This document shows positions 43,183-51,676 of a stretch of DNA of 64,000 bases, in pieces. Within the stretch, counting starts at the first letter, position 1. Each line of letters begins with the position of its first letter. The translations under genes were made by a program, and so were the position numbers. Under the pieces are notes generated by a model that was not told where the DNA came from, did no database searches, and saw only the letters and a program-made list of their open reading frames with translations. Source of the stretch: an uncultured Algibacter sp. (GTDB lineage: Bacteria; Bacteroidota; Bacteroidia; Flavobacteriales; Flavobacteriaceae); NCBI RefSeq assembly GCF_947495925.1, contig NZ_CANMAU010000006.1, forward strand, positions 304,689 through 368,688, read 5' to 3'.

Positions 43183-44076
43183 ATGATCAAGTTAAAGGTT
43201 TTAATCATTCTAGTATTGTGTTTGGGCAGTATTCAAGGAAATGCTCAAGCCGTTTCGGGACATTATGGACCTGGATTATTCGGACTCCGATCGGCACATG
43301 GGTTTCCCATGGATTGGTCCTATGTCAATGTTACCCATATTTATTATGCAGCCGAAATGAAAGATAATGTGGGAAATATTTCAACACTGTCAAAACCTAT
43401 TAACGTCATTGCAAATATTAGTGGCGGAATTTGGGGAACAAAAATAGATAAGATTAAGGCAAACTATAACGCAGCTGTAATTTTACCTTTTACCAATCTA
43501 GCGCCCAACCCTGAAACTTTAGAACTCAATCCAGACAACATTGGTTTGGGTGATATTAAAGTGATTCCTTTAATGCTAACCTGGAATTTTAAACAATTTG
43601 CTTTAAATACACGATATGCGTTTTGGGCCCCAACAGGAAGTTTTGATATGAATTCAAAATCTAATAAAGGAAAAGGGTTTTGGTCTCACAATATTGGCCT
43701 TGGAGGTACAGTTTATCTGGATGCAAAAAAATCATGGAATGTAAGTTTGATGAATACTTTTGAGTTTAACGGAAAACAAAAAGGCACTCAAATTACCCCA
43801 GCATCAACGCACGTCATGGAGTATGGTGTTGGCCGTACGTTTGACGAGGTTTTTAATATGGGAATCATTGGGTATAGAACCAAACAAATAGGAAGTCAAA
43901 AAGGAGTAACTTTGCCTGAAGAACTTAATAGCTATGAGGTAAGTGCCCTTGGTATGGAGTTTAATTATCGCACTAAAAGTAATTGGGCGTTTATTACTCG
44001 CTGGTATTTAGAATATAATGGTGTTAACAGACCAGAAGGTTCGGCGATTCGATTTATTTTCTTGAAAAACTTTTAA
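43183..44076 (+). CDS. Outer-membrane beta-barrel, MetA-phenol-degradation type
   Basis: 297 residues from the ATG at 43183; a longer frame from a GTG at 43132 overlaps the previous gene and would bury the signal peptide. Signal peptide 1-20 (ends IQGNAQ). The family pattern is YGPGLFGLRSAHGFPMDWSYVNVTHIYYAA, ALNTRYAFWAPTGSFDMNS and NIGLGGTVYLDAKKSWN, with a terminal Phe (IFLKNF). Related barrels sit beside catabolic genes for aromatic or hydrophobic compounds in other bacteria. The role here is inferred to be uptake across the outer membrane. Confidence 0.72.
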   Translation: MIKLKVLIILVLCLGSIQGNAQAVSGHYGPGLFGLRSAHGFPMDWSYVNVTHIYYAAEMKDNVGNISTLSKPINVIANISGGIWGTKIDKIKANYNAAVILPFTNLAPNPETLELNPDNIGLGDIKVIPLMLTWNFKQFALNTRYAFWAPTGSFDMNSKSNKGKGFWSHNIGLGGTVYLDAKKSWNVSLMNTFEFNGKQKGTQITPASTHVMEYGVGRTFDEVFNMGIIGYRTKQIGSQKGVTLPEELNSYEVSALGMEFNYRTKSNWAFITRWYLEYNGVNRPEGSAIRFIFLKNF

Positions 44077-44079
44077 TCT

Positions 44080-45240
44080 ATGAAATTGAGATATTGTTTA
44101 TTTTTTTTGATAGTATTCGGCTTAACAAACGCATTTGCACAAGATGACGAAGAAAAAGGTTTGATTGAAAACAATATGAAAGCGATTTATGTAAAGAAAG
44201 ATCAAAGCGAAATTTCAACATTAAAAGACCGGTTTGATAAATGGGCCTATTCGAATAAAAAACACGCACCTTTCTTTTATTTTTCACCACTCTATCAATA
44301 TGGGACCGGGTCTTCGGCAAGTGCCAATAATTTACATTCCGATTTAGGAATTATTTATAAATGGCGAACCGTAAAAAAGGATAAATGGAAAATGAATATT
44401 CATGGTTGGTTGGAACAAACAAGTTTTTGGGCCGGAGAGACTACTAGTGATTTTGGCAAAAAACTGGGCATGATTACAACACCAAACGCCTCCTCTGAAA
44501 CTGGTCATGATTTAAGCTTAGAACAATTAATGGTTGAATTTTTCTTTTTCAATCAAAAGTTAGATATCTCTGTGGGTAAATTTGACCCTATGTATTTAAC
44601 TGTTTTTACGGATTATTCAGGATGGGATAAGTACAATTATTTTATGAAAAGTGTGGCTTCAGATCCGGTTCCCGATATGGGAGCAGGTATGGGGGTTTAT
44701 TCTGAATACCACTTAAGTGAGAACTTTAGTTTTGGAGCAGTAATTTCAGATAATGATGCCAGAAATAACTATTTATATATCCCAGATTTTGATAGCTCAT
44801 GGAATTATTTGGGTTTTCTACGTTTTAAGATTGGAGCGGCAAAAGGATTGTACTCTAGCCATAATCTTATGTTTTATAGTCAGGATGCAAAAGAAGGACA
44901 GTCATCTGGATCTGGGTTTGTGTATACTGCAAATCAGGGACTTACAGATAATTTGATTTTAGTGTTAAAAGTATCAAATGGAAGTGGTAATATAGATAAA
45001 TTAAATGCCGCTTATGTTGCAGGTTTGACATTTAAGAGGCCTTTAAATAGAATTCAAGACCAAGCGGGATTTGCTTTAGTTATGAATGAAAAAGCGGGGA
45101 ATTATGAGTATGGTTTGGATACCTATTACCGCTATTTTATTAATGAGTATATTAACGTAGCTCCTAATTTTCAATTGATTAATACCGTTAACGATAAGTT
45201 TAATGCGGTTTTTGGTTTAAGAACATTTATACAATACTAA
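44080..45240 (+). CDS. Outer-membrane porin, OprB-like
   Basis: 386 residues. Signal peptide 1-20 (ends TNAFAQ), then a charged linker with DDEEKGLIENNMK, then a barrel with the carbohydrate-porin-like pattern LMVEFFFFNQKLDISVGKFDPMYL and a C-terminal strand ending in aromatic residue (LRTFIQY). It starts three bases after the previous stop. The OprB comparison is by pattern only; substrate not known. Confidence 0.62.
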   Translation: MKLRYCLFFLIVFGLTNAFAQDDEEKGLIENNMKAIYVKKDQSEISTLKDRFDKWAYSNKKHAPFFYFSPLYQYGTGSSASANNLHSDLGIIYKWRTVKKDKWKMNIHGWLEQTSFWAGETTSDFGKKLGMITTPNASSETGHDLSLEQLMVEFFFFNQKLDISVGKFDPMYLTVFTDYSGWDKYNYFMKSVASDPVPDMGAGMGVYSEYHLSENFSFGAVISDNDARNNYLYIPDFDSSWNYLGFLRFKIGAAKGLYSSHNLMFYSQDAKEGQSSGSGFVYTANQGLTDNLILVLKVSNGSGNIDKLNAAYVAGLTFKRPLNRIQDQAGFALVMNEKAGNYEYGLDTYYRYFINEYINVAPNFQLINTVNDKFNAVFGLRTFIQY

Positions 45241-45243
45241 TTT

Positions 45244-46704
45244 ATGAGGCTTGCTTTTTTATGTGCGCTTGTTTTAATATTAGCAAATTCTAACCAGGTC
45301 TTTGGACAAGAAAACAACTATTGGTTTAATAATTTTGGAGCTATATCTACTCTAAAAGGTGGTGTTGAGGTAGGCGGTGTTAATACAGTCTCGGCGTTTT
45401 ATTATAACCCAGGAGCCATTAGTTTTATTGAAGGGGAGTTTTTAGAAGGTCAAGCCGATTTATTAACTGTAGAGGTTTATAATATTAAGAATGCTACAGG
45501 TGATGGTCTGGATGTAAGTGTTGTTCCCGTCGATATTGCCCCTTCGATATTTGGATATTATAAAAGACTTAAAACAAAACCCAAATGGTCTTATGTGATA
45601 GGGGTGCTTTCGCGCTATCAATCTAATATTTCTTTTAACTCGTCTTATGAGGTAGAAGGCAATTATTTATTACCAGAAAATGAGCCCGATATTTTTCAAG
45701 GACAATTTAATTATGACAATAGAATTAGGGAGAATTGGTTAAACGGAACCTTAGCTTATAGGCTGAATAAACATGTTGGTTTGGGATTAGGTCTTAATCT
45801 TGTTATTAGATCCCAAGACTTCTTTAGAGATTATATGGCTCGAGCATTTCCTAAAGAAGAATTGGGAAATAGCACGTTTTCAAAGCTTGCTACTACAAAT
45901 GAAGAAGAGCGTTTAGGGTATAGGTCCACAGGTCTTAGTTTTAAACCAGGTGTTAATTTTAGATTTGAGCGATTAAAACTGGGATTAACGTGTACAACAC
46001 CATTATTAAATTTAGGTTTGTTAAATAATAGGTCTTCGAAATCATTTACAAGTATAATGCCTGACAGGAATGAACAAAATTATAATGTTTCGAATAGTCA
46101 TAATTTTTATAGAGCCGAGTATCATACACCATTTTCAATAAGTATAGGTGCCGAGTATCAGTTTGAAAAATGGAGTTTGGGAACCGCTCTAGAGTGGTTT
46201 TCAAAGGTAAAACCTTATAAAATGATAAGAATGGGCGATGATGGAATAAATCAAATGTTTAGCACTGCTGCAGAGTCTGGCTTTGCTATTCCTGTCATGG
46301 CGAGTAAAGCGATTGTTAATGCAGGAATAACATGTGCATATAGTTTTAGCCCTAAAATGAAATACGTTGGAAGTTTTCGTACTGATTTCAATGCTTTTGA
46401 TGAATCTGCCCTTGATAGAAATGTTGATTTTGTGCCAAATATAACATTTTGGGATATTTACCATTTTGCTTCGGGTCTTGTCCTAACTGGACCAAGAGCC
46501 AATTTAAGTTTTGGGGTAGATTATGGCTACGGGAGTGCAAGTAATTATTCACAATTTGTAAATATGACAAATGCTAATCAATCTAATTTTTTAAAAGGTA
46601 CTGTTAATAACTCTGTGTCTTCTATTTATAATAACATTAGTATTACTTTGGGCCTTAACGTTAACATTGATAAAAGGAAAGGACTCAAATCAAATAAAAT
46701 CTAA
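45244..46704 (+). CDS. FadL/TodX-like outer-membrane transport protein
   Basis: 486 residues. Signal peptide 1-21 (ends NQVFGQ). The FadL-like N-terminal plug pattern GGVEVGGVNTVSAFYYNPGAISFIEG is followed by many amphipathic strands. GYYKRLKTKPKWSYVIGVLSRY and FSISIGAEYQFEKWSLGTALEWF are typical of the OMPP1/FadL/TodX family that takes up fatty acids and aromatic hydrocarbons. It lies three bases after the previous stop. The C-terminus is charged rather than aromatic, which is unusual for a barrel end. Confidence 0.68.
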   Translation: MRLAFLCALVLILANSNQVFGQENNYWFNNFGAISTLKGGVEVGGVNTVSAFYYNPGAISFIEGEFLEGQADLLTVEVYNIKNATGDGLDVSVVPVDIAPSIFGYYKRLKTKPKWSYVIGVLSRYQSNISFNSSYEVEGNYLLPENEPDIFQGQFNYDNRIRENWLNGTLAYRLNKHVGLGLGLNLVIRSQDFFRDYMARAFPKEELGNSTFSKLATTNEEERLGYRSTGLSFKPGVNFRFERLKLGLTCTTPLLNLGLLNNRSSKSFTSIMPDRNEQNYNVSNSHNFYRAEYHTPFSISIGAEYQFEKWSLGTALEWFSKVKPYKMIRMGDDGINQMFSTAAESGFAIPVMASKAIVNAGITCAYSFSPKMKYVGSFRTDFNAFDESALDRNVDFVPNITFWDIYHFASGLVLTGPRANLSFGVDYGYGSASNYSQFVNMTNANQSNFLKGTVNNSVSSIYNNISITLGLNVNIDKRKGLKSNKI

Positions 46705-46710
46705 AAATTC

Positions 46711-47835
46711 ATGAAACCTATTAAAGTGTTAGTCATTGTTTTTCTTGCTAGTATGGCTACAAGTAATGCTCAATCTTTTAAAAAAAACTTTATTTCTGAA
46801 GAAGATGGAGCTGTTGATGTTAGTGGGTTTTTAAATTCTACTACGGGTTTTTTACCAGTACCTATTATTATTACAGAACCTGCAGTAGGTTATGGAGGCG
46901 GTTTAGCCATAGCGTATTTTCATAAAAAAAAGGATGATAAAGAAGCAAAAGGATTGTCTCCAACTGTAAGTATGTTGGCAGGGGCTTTAACCGAAAATGG
47001 AACGTGGTTAGCAGCCATTGGACATCAGGGTTCATATGCAAACGATAGAATTCGGTACTTAGGCTTTTTAGGCTATGTAGCACCAAAACTGGCTGTCTAT
47101 TTTGGTCCAAATGACTTATTAGAAGGCAAGTTTGATTTTGAAATGAATGGTTTTGCTACCATGCATGAGGTTTTATATCGAGTTAATAAAAAAGTGCCGT
47201 TTTTTGCTGGCCTGAACTATTCCTTTTTTACTAATACCGTGAAATTTGATACAGGAATTGATATTCCTGAGTTTAGTACTTTTGAGAGAGATACGAATTT
47301 AGGAGGTATTAATGCATCTTTTTTATATGATACTAGAAATAATTCGTTTACACCTACAAAAGGCATTATGAGTGGTTTGGAATTAGGACGATTTGCCACC
47401 TATTTTGGAGGAGATTCAGATTTTTGGAATATATCATCAAGAACTTATGCGTATTTGCCCATTATTGAAAACAAATTATTTTCAGGCTATCGTTTAAGTA
47501 TAGAATCTAAACCTGGCGATGTGCCGTTTTATGCACTTCCTGATATAAGTTTAAGGGGAATACCCATGCTAAGATATCAGGGAGCTAATGCTTACACCGT
47601 GGAAACAGAATGGCGTTGGAATTTTTATAAGCGCTGGAGTGTGGTGGGGTTTGTTGGTATGGGAGAAGCTATGAAAGACTTTAGTGAATTAGGGAAAAGT
47701 ATTAAAGCAGCAGGTGGAGGTGGGTTTAGGTATTATTTGGCTAAAGATTACGGCTTACACGTTGGTGTTGATGTGGCGCGAGGACCAGAAATTTGGGCAT
47801 GGAATTTAACAATTGGTAGTAACTGGTTTAGGTAA
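46711..47835 (+). CDS. BamA/TamA-family (Omp85 barrel) protein without POTRA domains
   Basis: 374 residues. Signal peptide 1-20 (ends SNAQS). The barrel begins at once (STTGFLPVPIIITEPAVGYGGGLAIAYFH), with no POTRA repeats before it. FLYDTRNNSFTPTKGIMSGLELG and YRLSIESKPGDVPFYALPDISLRG match the bacterial surface antigen (Omp85 C-terminal) family; it ends in NWFR after a barrel strand. It begins seven bases after the previous stop. Short POTRA-less forms are known in Bacteroidetes, function unclear. Confidence 0.75.
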   Translation: MKPIKVLVIVFLASMATSNAQSFKKNFISEEDGAVDVSGFLNSTTGFLPVPIIITEPAVGYGGGLAIAYFHKKKDDKEAKGLSPTVSMLAGALTENGTWLAAIGHQGSYANDRIRYLGFLGYVAPKLAVYFGPNDLLEGKFDFEMNGFATMHEVLYRVNKKVPFFAGLNYSFFTNTVKFDTGIDIPEFSTFERDTNLGGINASFLYDTRNNSFTPTKGIMSGLELGRFATYFGGDSDFWNISSRTYAYLPIIENKLFSGYRLSIESKPGDVPFYALPDISLRGIPMLRYQGANAYTVETEWRWNFYKRWSVVGFVGMGEAMKDFSELGKSIKAAGGGGFRYYLAKDYGLHVGVDVARGPEIWAWNLTIGSNWFR

Positions 47836-47855
47836 TTTAGAAAAGAACATAAAGT

Positions 47856-48788
47856 ATGACTGAAAGAGAGGTCTTAGAAAAAATTGAGATTAAAGGGTTA
47901 AAAGCTGGAGTTTTTGCGAATATACTTATGGCAATTGCAGGGTGGTATGCATATTCTATAACAAACTCTGAAGCCTTATTTTTGGATGGCAATTTTTCCT
48001 TTATCGCGGCATTGTCGACTATAGTTGCCATTATGATTGTTAAAATTAAGCATAAGCGCACTGAAGTTTTTCCGTTTGGTAGATATTTCCATGAATCCTT
48101 TTTTGTGTTTTTTAAAGGTCTGCTTATTCTTGGAGTGACCATTGGAGCGTTATTTCAAAATGTTATAAAAATTATAGATTATACTAATGGAGAAAAATTC
48201 CAAACACTTAACCCAAAGCCAATATTATATTATAGTGCAGTTATGGGAGTTATTTGTTTTTCATTAGCTTTTTATTACAAGAAGAAAAACAAGGAGCTCG
48301 GCGGTATGAGTTCGATTTTAAATGTGGAAGGCAAAACTGCTATGATCGATGGATTTCTTTCAGTAGCTGTGGGGTTAGCTCTTTTTTTAACAACGCTTGT
48401 TCCGTCAGATTCAAGTATTAGCTTCTTGCTGTATATTGGAGATGCAATGGTTGTTATAATTCTTGCTTTATATTTATTAGGAATTCCAGTTAAAGTTATT
48501 AAAGATACATTTGTTGAAATGGGTGGAGGTGTTATTCAAAATGTAGAGGTGAAGTCTGATATTTTAGATATTCTGAATAGCAACTTACCTGATGATTTTA
48601 AATTGGCAGCTCATTACATTAGTAAAACAGGGAGTGGATATTTTGTGGTTGTTTATATTTTGCCCAAAACAGATGAGGTTTCAGTTATGCGTTTAAATAA
48701 AACAAGAATGGCTATTTTGAATGACTTAAAATTGAAATACCTTAATGTTGAAGTCGAGATTGTAGTTGGACAAGGTGAGCAATCTTAG
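47856..48788 (+). CDS. CDF-family cation transporter with altered metal site
   Basis: 310 residues with six membrane helices and a C-terminal cytoplasmic domain (about 225-310), as in the cation diffusion facilitator family. PFGRYFHESFFVFFKG corresponds to the family helix-3 motif. The zinc site is not standard. In YiiP it is D-x3-D on helix 2 and H-x3-D on helix 5. Here helix 2 has D44-x3-S48 and helix 5 has T161-x3-D165. Metal specificity is therefore unclear. Last gene of the operon, 20 bases after the BamA-like gene, followed by a strong terminator. Confidence 0.85.
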   Translation: MTEREVLEKIEIKGLKAGVFANILMAIAGWYAYSITNSEALFLDGNFSFIAALSTIVAIMIVKIKHKRTEVFPFGRYFHESFFVFFKGLLILGVTIGALFQNVIKIIDYTNGEKFQTLNPKPILYYSAVMGVICFSLAFYYKKKNKELGGMSSILNVEGKTAMIDGFLSVAVGLALFLTTLVPSDSSISFLLYIGDAMVVIILALYLLGIPVKVIKDTFVEMGGGVIQNVEVKSDILDILNSNLPDDFKLAAHYISKTGSGYFVVVYILPKTDEVSVMRLNKTRMAILNDLKLKYLNVEVEIVVGQGEQS

Positions 48789-48839
48789 TTAAAATAAGAC
48801 TAAATCAATTATTTAGTCGAAAATAAAGTCTAAAAAACA

Positions 48840-48869
48840 AAAAGCCTGAAACATATGTTTCAGGCTTTT
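48840..48869. terminator. Bidirectional terminator between the operon and tRNA-Lys
   Basis: Perfect 13-bp stem AAAAGCCTGAAAC/GTTTCAGGCTTTT with ATAT loop. T-runs exist on both strands, so it can stop the outer-membrane operon and the minus-strand tRNA transcript. Confidence 0.9.
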
Positions 48870-48872
48870 CTG

Positions 48873-48945
48873 TGACCGGGCTGGGGCTCGAACCCAGGAC
48901 CCTCTCCTTAAAAGGGAGATGCTCTACCAACTGAGCTACCAGGTC
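48873..48945 (-). tRNA. tRNA-Lys (anticodon TTT)
   Basis: 73 bases on the minus strand. Acceptor GACCTGG pairs with CCCGGTC plus discriminator A. Anticodon stem TCTCC/GGAGA with loop CTTTTAA gives TTT. T arm CTGGG-TTCGAGC-CCCAG is regular. The 3' CCA is not encoded. Confidence 0.97.
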
Positions 48946-49087
48946 ATTATTTTTAAACTAACATATTATCGTTAGCGGGTGCAAATATAAAACCTATTTT
49001 TAATTAAACAAGTCTTTTTTTAAAGATTTTTTCGTTTTTTTGCACTGCATAAACGTATGTTTTTAATAATCAATTTATAACACAAAA

Positions 49088-49612
49088 ATGACTATTGTAT
49101 TAATAGGATATATGGCTTCTGGAAAGACGTCGGTTGGCACACTTTTAGCTAAAAAACTTAATTATAGATTCATTGATTTAGACGATTTCATTGAAGAAAA
49201 AGAAGGAGCTACGATTAAGGAAATTTTTAGTTCTAAAGGAGAAATTTATTTTAGGAAAGTGGAAACGCAATATCTAAAAGAACTTTTAGGTTCTAATGAG
49301 GAAAATACAGTATTATCATTAGGAGGCGGAGCACCTTGCTTTGGCGAGAATATGGACGTTGTTTTAAATGCAAACAATGCGATAAGTATTTATTTAAAAG
49401 GATCAGTGTCTTTTTTAGCTAACAAGTTAGTTAATAAAAGAAGCAAACGTCCTTTAATTTCGCATATTGATAATGTGGAGGATATGGCTGAATTTGTAGG
49501 GAAACATTTATTTGAGCGTATGCCGTTTTACAGTCGAGCTGAAAAACACTTGGTGATCGATCATAAATCGAAACCAGATATTGTTGAAGAAATAGTTTTG
49601 GAACTATTCTAA
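49088..49612 (+). CDS. aroK: Shikimate kinase
   Basis: Phosphorylates shikimate at O3, the fifth step of the shikimate pathway. 174 residues. Walker A GYMASGKT (7-14), the shikimate-binding DLDDFIEE and FRKVE, GGGAPC (glycine triplet) and lid NKRSKRPLI. Stands alone after the tRNA-Lys gene and converges with the pyrR-like gene with a 9-base overlap. Confidence 0.95.
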   Translation: MTIVLIGYMASGKTSVGTLLAKKLNYRFIDLDDFIEEKEGATIKEIFSSKGEIYFRKVETQYLKELLGSNEENTVLSLGGGAPCFGENMDVVLNANNAISIYLKGSVSFLANKLVNKRSKRPLISHIDNVEDMAEFVGKHLFERMPFYSRAEKHLVIDHKSKPDIVEEIVLELF

Positions 49613-50107
49613 AGTGGCTTCAAAAGATTTTCCTTCTAAAATGACATTAACATGCTCATGTAACGATGTGGATAATGAAATGCCTTTAAAATCTGCTTTT
49701 ACCGGATATTTTTTATGATTTCTATTTACTAGTACGGCTGTTTTGAATTGTTTTAAGGGGACGTCTAGAAAATACTTTACACCATAAATGAGTGTCGTAC
49801 CAGAATTAAGAACATCATCTACTAAAACTAAAGACTTATTTTTATAATCTTCCGAAGAAATTGATGTTGAAATAGGTTTCCAAGGCTGTTTTTTGTTAAT
49901 GCTAACCTTACAAAGTATGGGATTAATCTCTGATATCTTTTGAAGAACGGTTTTTAATTTTTTAGCAAGGATATAACCGTTTTTGTCAACACCAGCTAAA
50001 ATGACTTCAGTTTCATTAACATTACTCTCATAAATTTGAAAAGCAATACGCTTAATTTTATGATTAATTTCGTTATGATTTAGTATTACGTTATTCTTAT
50101 CAGTCAT
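49604..50107 (-). CDS. Phosphoribosyltransferase family protein (PyrR-like)
   Basis: 167 residues of the type I PRTase fold. The PRPP loop is LVLVDDVLNSGTTL (about 95-108) and AGVDKNGYILAKKL lies upstream of it. Bacteroidetes copies of this protein are labelled PyrR or uracil phosphoribosyltransferase-like. It is shorter than bacillary PyrR in the RNA-binding area, and I see no pyr attenuator in the window, so a regulatory role is doubtful. Its stop overlaps the aroK 3' end by 9 bases. The S4 gene lies 30 bases upstream on the same strand. Confidence 0.8.
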   Translation of the reverse strand: MTDKNNVILNHNEINHKIKRIAFQIYESNVNETEVILAGVDKNGYILAKKLKTVLQKISEINPILCKVSINKKQPWKPISTSISSEDYKNKSLVLVDDVLNSGTTLIYGVKYFLDVPLKQFKTAVLVNRNHKKYPVKADFKGISLSTSLHEHVNVILEGKSFEATLE

Positions 50108-50137
50108 AAAAGTCCAATCTAAAAGTAAAAGATAAAA

Positions 50138-50509
50138 TTACTCATTTTCTTCAGTAAAATCATCAATATCCCGTCTATCTTTTTTAGTAGGTCTACCTGT
50201 ACCCTTTTTTCGGTAATAGTCCTTAGAGTATTTTAATAACTCTTGAGCCTCAAATTGTTCTTTGGGAGTAATATCTGTTCTATATAAATCTACTATTTTG
50301 GCACCAACTCTACTGGGGGGTATATCATTAACCTTTAGTTTATAATTGATTTGATTTTTTCGTAACTCTATAGTATCAGTGGCATAAACCTCTCTGCTAG
50401 GTTTAACAATTTCTTGATTAACACGTACCTGTCCTTTTTTACAGGCTGTAGTGGCGAGCGTTCTTGTTTTATAATACCGAACACACCATAAAAACTTATC
50501 TATACGCAT
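50138..50509 (-). CDS. S4-domain RNA-binding protein (Hsp15/HslR-like)
   Basis: 123 residues from the ATG at 50509 (MRIDKFLWCVRYYKTRTLATTACKKG), the conserved start of this family; an in-frame ATG at 50548 would add 13 residues with no homologous look. The S4 fold runs from 1 to 62 (VRVNQEIVKPSREVYATDTIEL). The C-terminal tail is basic then acidic (RKKGTGRPTKKDRRDIDDF), as in Hsp15, which rescues stalled 50S subunits with bound peptidyl-tRNA. Precedes the PRTase gene. Confidence 0.9.
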   Translation of the reverse strand: MRIDKFLWCVRYYKTRTLATTACKKGQVRVNQEIVKPSREVYATDTIELRKNQINYKLKVNDIPPSRVGAKIVDLYRTDITPKEQFEAQELLKYSKDYYRKKGTGRPTKKDRRDIDDFTEENE

Positions 50510-50666
50510 ATAATTATTACTAAAAACTACGTTAATGTTATGATACAAGAATATATTAAAATTGTATCTTGCGCCTTCAAAAATAAGTAATAATAAAGAT
50601 TTTTGATGTAAATAGAATTCTATTTAGAACTATTGCATCTAATCTAATACCTAATTAGGTAAAAAA

Positions 50667-51629
50667 ATGAAATTGATGAATTTGATTAGAATAAGTTTAT
50701 TGACCTTTTGTTTTGTGATAGGTTTAGCATCTTGTAAGAAGGATGATAATGATGGTTTCGTTCCAGAACCCATAAGGGATAGAACGGAGCAACAAGCTGC
50801 AGATAAAGATTCGATTATCCAATATTTGGAAAATCATTATTATAATGCAAGTATATTTGATGATTATGAGCCTAATGTGAGTTCTAAAGATTTAATTATT
50901 ACAGAATTAGTTGCTGGAGAAGATATTCCTGATGGACAAAGATTATTAATTGATGATGTCGTAACAAAAGACGTAACATTTGCTGATACGGAATATGAGA
51001 TTTGGTATATTGATTTGAATGATAAAAAAAGCGATCCAGAACCTTCACCAACTTTTGCCGATAATGTTATAGTAACTTATGAAGGGTTTACGCTTGATGG
51101 TGATGTTTTTGATAGTGCAGTAACGCCGACAAATTTTGATTTAACAACTTTAATACCTGGTTGGAGAAAAGTATTGCCAGATTTTAAAGTAGCTGAGAAT
51201 TTTATGGAAAATGAGGACGGCACTGTTTCATATGTTAATCATGGTGTAGGTATTATGTTTGTACCATCTGGTTTGGCTTACTTTTCTACAGGAACGACCG
51301 CAGGTATTGGACCCTATGAACCAATTAATTTTAAGTTTGATTTATTGCAAAAGTATGAAAATGACCATGACAATGATAATGTACCTTCCTATAAGGAAGA
51401 TTTAAATGGCGATGGGGAATTTACATTAAATACAAGTGCTGATGAGAGAGATGGTGACGATACCGATAATAATGGAACACCTGACTATTTTGATGCTGAT
51501 GATGATGGTGATGGCGTCCCCACTATTAATGAGGATATTGATAAGGATGGAGACCCAACGAATGATATTGGTAAAAACGGAATACCTAAATACTTAGATC
51601 CAGACGAAACGGAATCAAATGGTTTATAA
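50667..51629 (+). CDS. FKBP-type peptidyl-prolyl isomerase lipoprotein with Asp-rich tail
   Basis: 320 residues. Lipobox IGLASCKKDDND; the acidic pair right after Cys fits a surface-export signal. Residues about 120-230 form an FKBP domain (NVIVTYEGFTLDGDVFDSA, ATPase-like? no: MFVPSGLAYFSTGTTAGIGPYEPINFKFDLL is the C-terminal FKBP strand pair). An insertion (NHGVGIMF) and several changed active-site positions make isomerase activity uncertain. The tail (230-320) is rich in D-x-D-x-D-G units (DADDDGDGVPTINEDIDKDGD) like thrombospondin type-3 calcium loops. It resembles GldI-type FKBP lipoproteins in outline only. Own terminator. Confidence 0.82.
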   Translation: MKLMNLIRISLLTFCFVIGLASCKKDDNDGFVPEPIRDRTEQQAADKDSIIQYLENHYYNASIFDDYEPNVSSKDLIITELVAGEDIPDGQRLLIDDVVTKDVTFADTEYEIWYIDLNDKKSDPEPSPTFADNVIVTYEGFTLDGDVFDSAVTPTNFDLTTLIPGWRKVLPDFKVAENFMENEDGTVSYVNHGVGIMFVPSGLAYFSTGTTAGIGPYEPINFKFDLLQKYENDHDNDNVPSYKEDLNGDGEFTLNTSADERDGDDTDNNGTPDYFDADDDGDGVPTINEDIDKDGDPTNDIGKNGIPKYLDPDETESNGL

Positions 51630-51633
51630 ATAT

Positions 51634-51662
51634 AAAAGCCTCACATTGTGAGGCTTTTTTTT
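51634..51662 (+). terminator. Terminator of the FKBP lipoprotein gene
   Basis: 11-bp stem AAAAGCCTCAC/GTGAGGCTTTT (51634-51644 with 51648-51658), three-base loop, T-run to 51662. Confidence 0.92.
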
Positions 51663-51676
51663 AATTCTTCATTTAC

